This document shows positions 63,590-64,000 of a stretch of 64,000 nucleotides of DNA, piece by piece. The stretch lies in assembly GCF_026913015.1 (NCBI RefSeq), contig NZ_JAPTYD010000005.1, forward strand, positions 62,001 through 126,000. Reading direction: 5' to 3'. The position numbers and the translations under genes are program-made. Within the stretch, counting starts at the first letter, position 1. The number at the start of each line of letters is the position of its first letter. Origin of the DNA: Paracoccus benzoatiresistens (GTDB taxonomy: Bacteria; Pseudomonadota; Alphaproteobacteria; Rhodobacterales; Rhodobacteraceae). Below the pieces are notes generated by a model. That model saw only the letters and a program-made list of their open reading frames with translations. It was not told the DNA's origin and ran no database searches.

Positions 63590-64000
63590 ATGGCCACCCG
63601 CCAGACCCAGGGGCTTGCCCGGCTGATGCGCGCGCCTGCCATCATCCTGCTGTTCGTGTGGATGATCGTGCCGCTGTGCATGACGCTGTATTATTCGTTC
63701 CTGAACTACAACCTGCTGAACCCGACCATGACCAGCTGGGCGGGGTGGTTCAACTACCAGTATTTCTACACCGACCCGGCCTTCTTCGAGGCGATCCGGA
63801 ACACGCTGGTGCTGGTCCTGGGGGTGCTGCTGATCACCGTCGTGGGCGGCATCGCCATCGCCATGCTGATCGACAAGCCGATCTGGGGGCAGGGGGTGGT
63901 GCGGATCCTGGTGATCTCGCCCTTCTTCGTGATGCCGCCGGTCGCCGCGCTGATCTGGAAGAACATGATCATGCACCCAAGCTATGGCGTGCTGGCCGAT
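63590..64000 (+). CDS. smoF: Sorbitol/mannitol ABC transporter permease SmoF (3' truncated by window)
   Basis: 137 codons are visible, with no stop before the window ends. The product starts ATRQTQGLARLMRAPAII and has a first helix with FVWMIVPLCMTLYYSF. NPTMTSWAGWFNYQYF and EAIRNTLVLVLGVLLITVV follow, as in MalF/SmoF-type permeases. AGGGAG lies ten bases before the ATG. A second permease, the ATPase and a polyol dehydrogenase would be expected downstream. Confidence 0.88.
   Translation, partial: MATRQTQGLARLMRAPAIILLFVWMIVPLCMTLYYSFLNYNLLNPTMTSWAGWFNYQYFYTDPAFFEAIRNTLVLVLGVLLITVVGGIAIAMLIDKPIWGQGVVRILVISPFFVMPPVAALIWKNMIMHPSYGVLAD

Overview
The window is high-GC, densely coded alphaproteobacterial chromosome and most resembles Paracoccus or a close relative in the Rhodobacteraceae. 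The grounds are the crtE/crtB/crtI/crtY carotenoid genes with a type 2 isopentenyl-diphosphate isomerase, an smo-type polyol ABC transporter, LpxI instead of LpxH in the lipid A genes, the yajC-secD-secF-ccmABCDG arrangement, and a recurring AAATATCC-type motif beside hairpins at gene ends. The organism call is inference; there is no 16S gene here. I see no insertion sequence, prophage, CRISPR array or rRNA. One tRNA (Val-CAC) is present.

Layout. 1-4.8 kb: end of a large membrane protein, then the overlapping fabZ-lpxA-lpxI-lpxB envelope operon. 4.8-12.9 kb: ridA and a TauE-type permease, a polyamine-type ABC operon with two tandem binding-protein genes each bracketed by hairpins, and an AEC carrier. 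12.9-17.4 kb: a tightly overlapped minus-strand housekeeping run (dacC-tmk-holB-tatD-MBL hydrolase). 17.5-29 kb: tdk, a Bcr-type drug exporter, two DEAD-box helicases, a small RTX protein, dtd, gapR, an HU-like protein, tRNA-Val, dusA, mazG and an M20 amidohydrolase. 29-35.3 kb: yajC-secD-secF running into cytochrome c maturation (ccmABCDG).

35.3-47.5 kb is a stress and compatible-solute island. A minus-strand run SDR-treZ-treY-glgC-glgX-DUF2934 would make trehalose from glycogen-type glucan, and divergent genes encode small stress-type proteins. dinB, aroQ, a cysteine hydrolase and a DUF892 ferritin-like protein follow. Four sequences resembling the alphaproteobacterial general-stress (EcfG) promoter, GGAAC-N16/17-CGTT, lie exactly in front of these units.

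47.5-52.0 kb is a four-gene minus-strand operon: a THI5/NMT1-like binding protein, an ATPase, a permease with two transport domains fused in one chain, and a glycosyltransferase. That combination is odd. 52.1-60.3 kb is carotenoid synthesis: idi2 diverging from crtE, then crtY-crtI-crtB on the minus strand, an unrelated UPF0314 gene, and crtX (zeaxanthin glucosyltransferase). No crtZ or crtW is present, so the hydroxylase needed to feed CrtX must be elsewhere. 60.4-64 kb starts a polyol uptake locus (HAD phosphatase, SorC-type regulator, smoE, smoF) with inverted repeats at the smoE promoter that are good operator candidates. smoF runs off the end.

Product names rest on motifs read by eye. 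Nothing was searched against a database.
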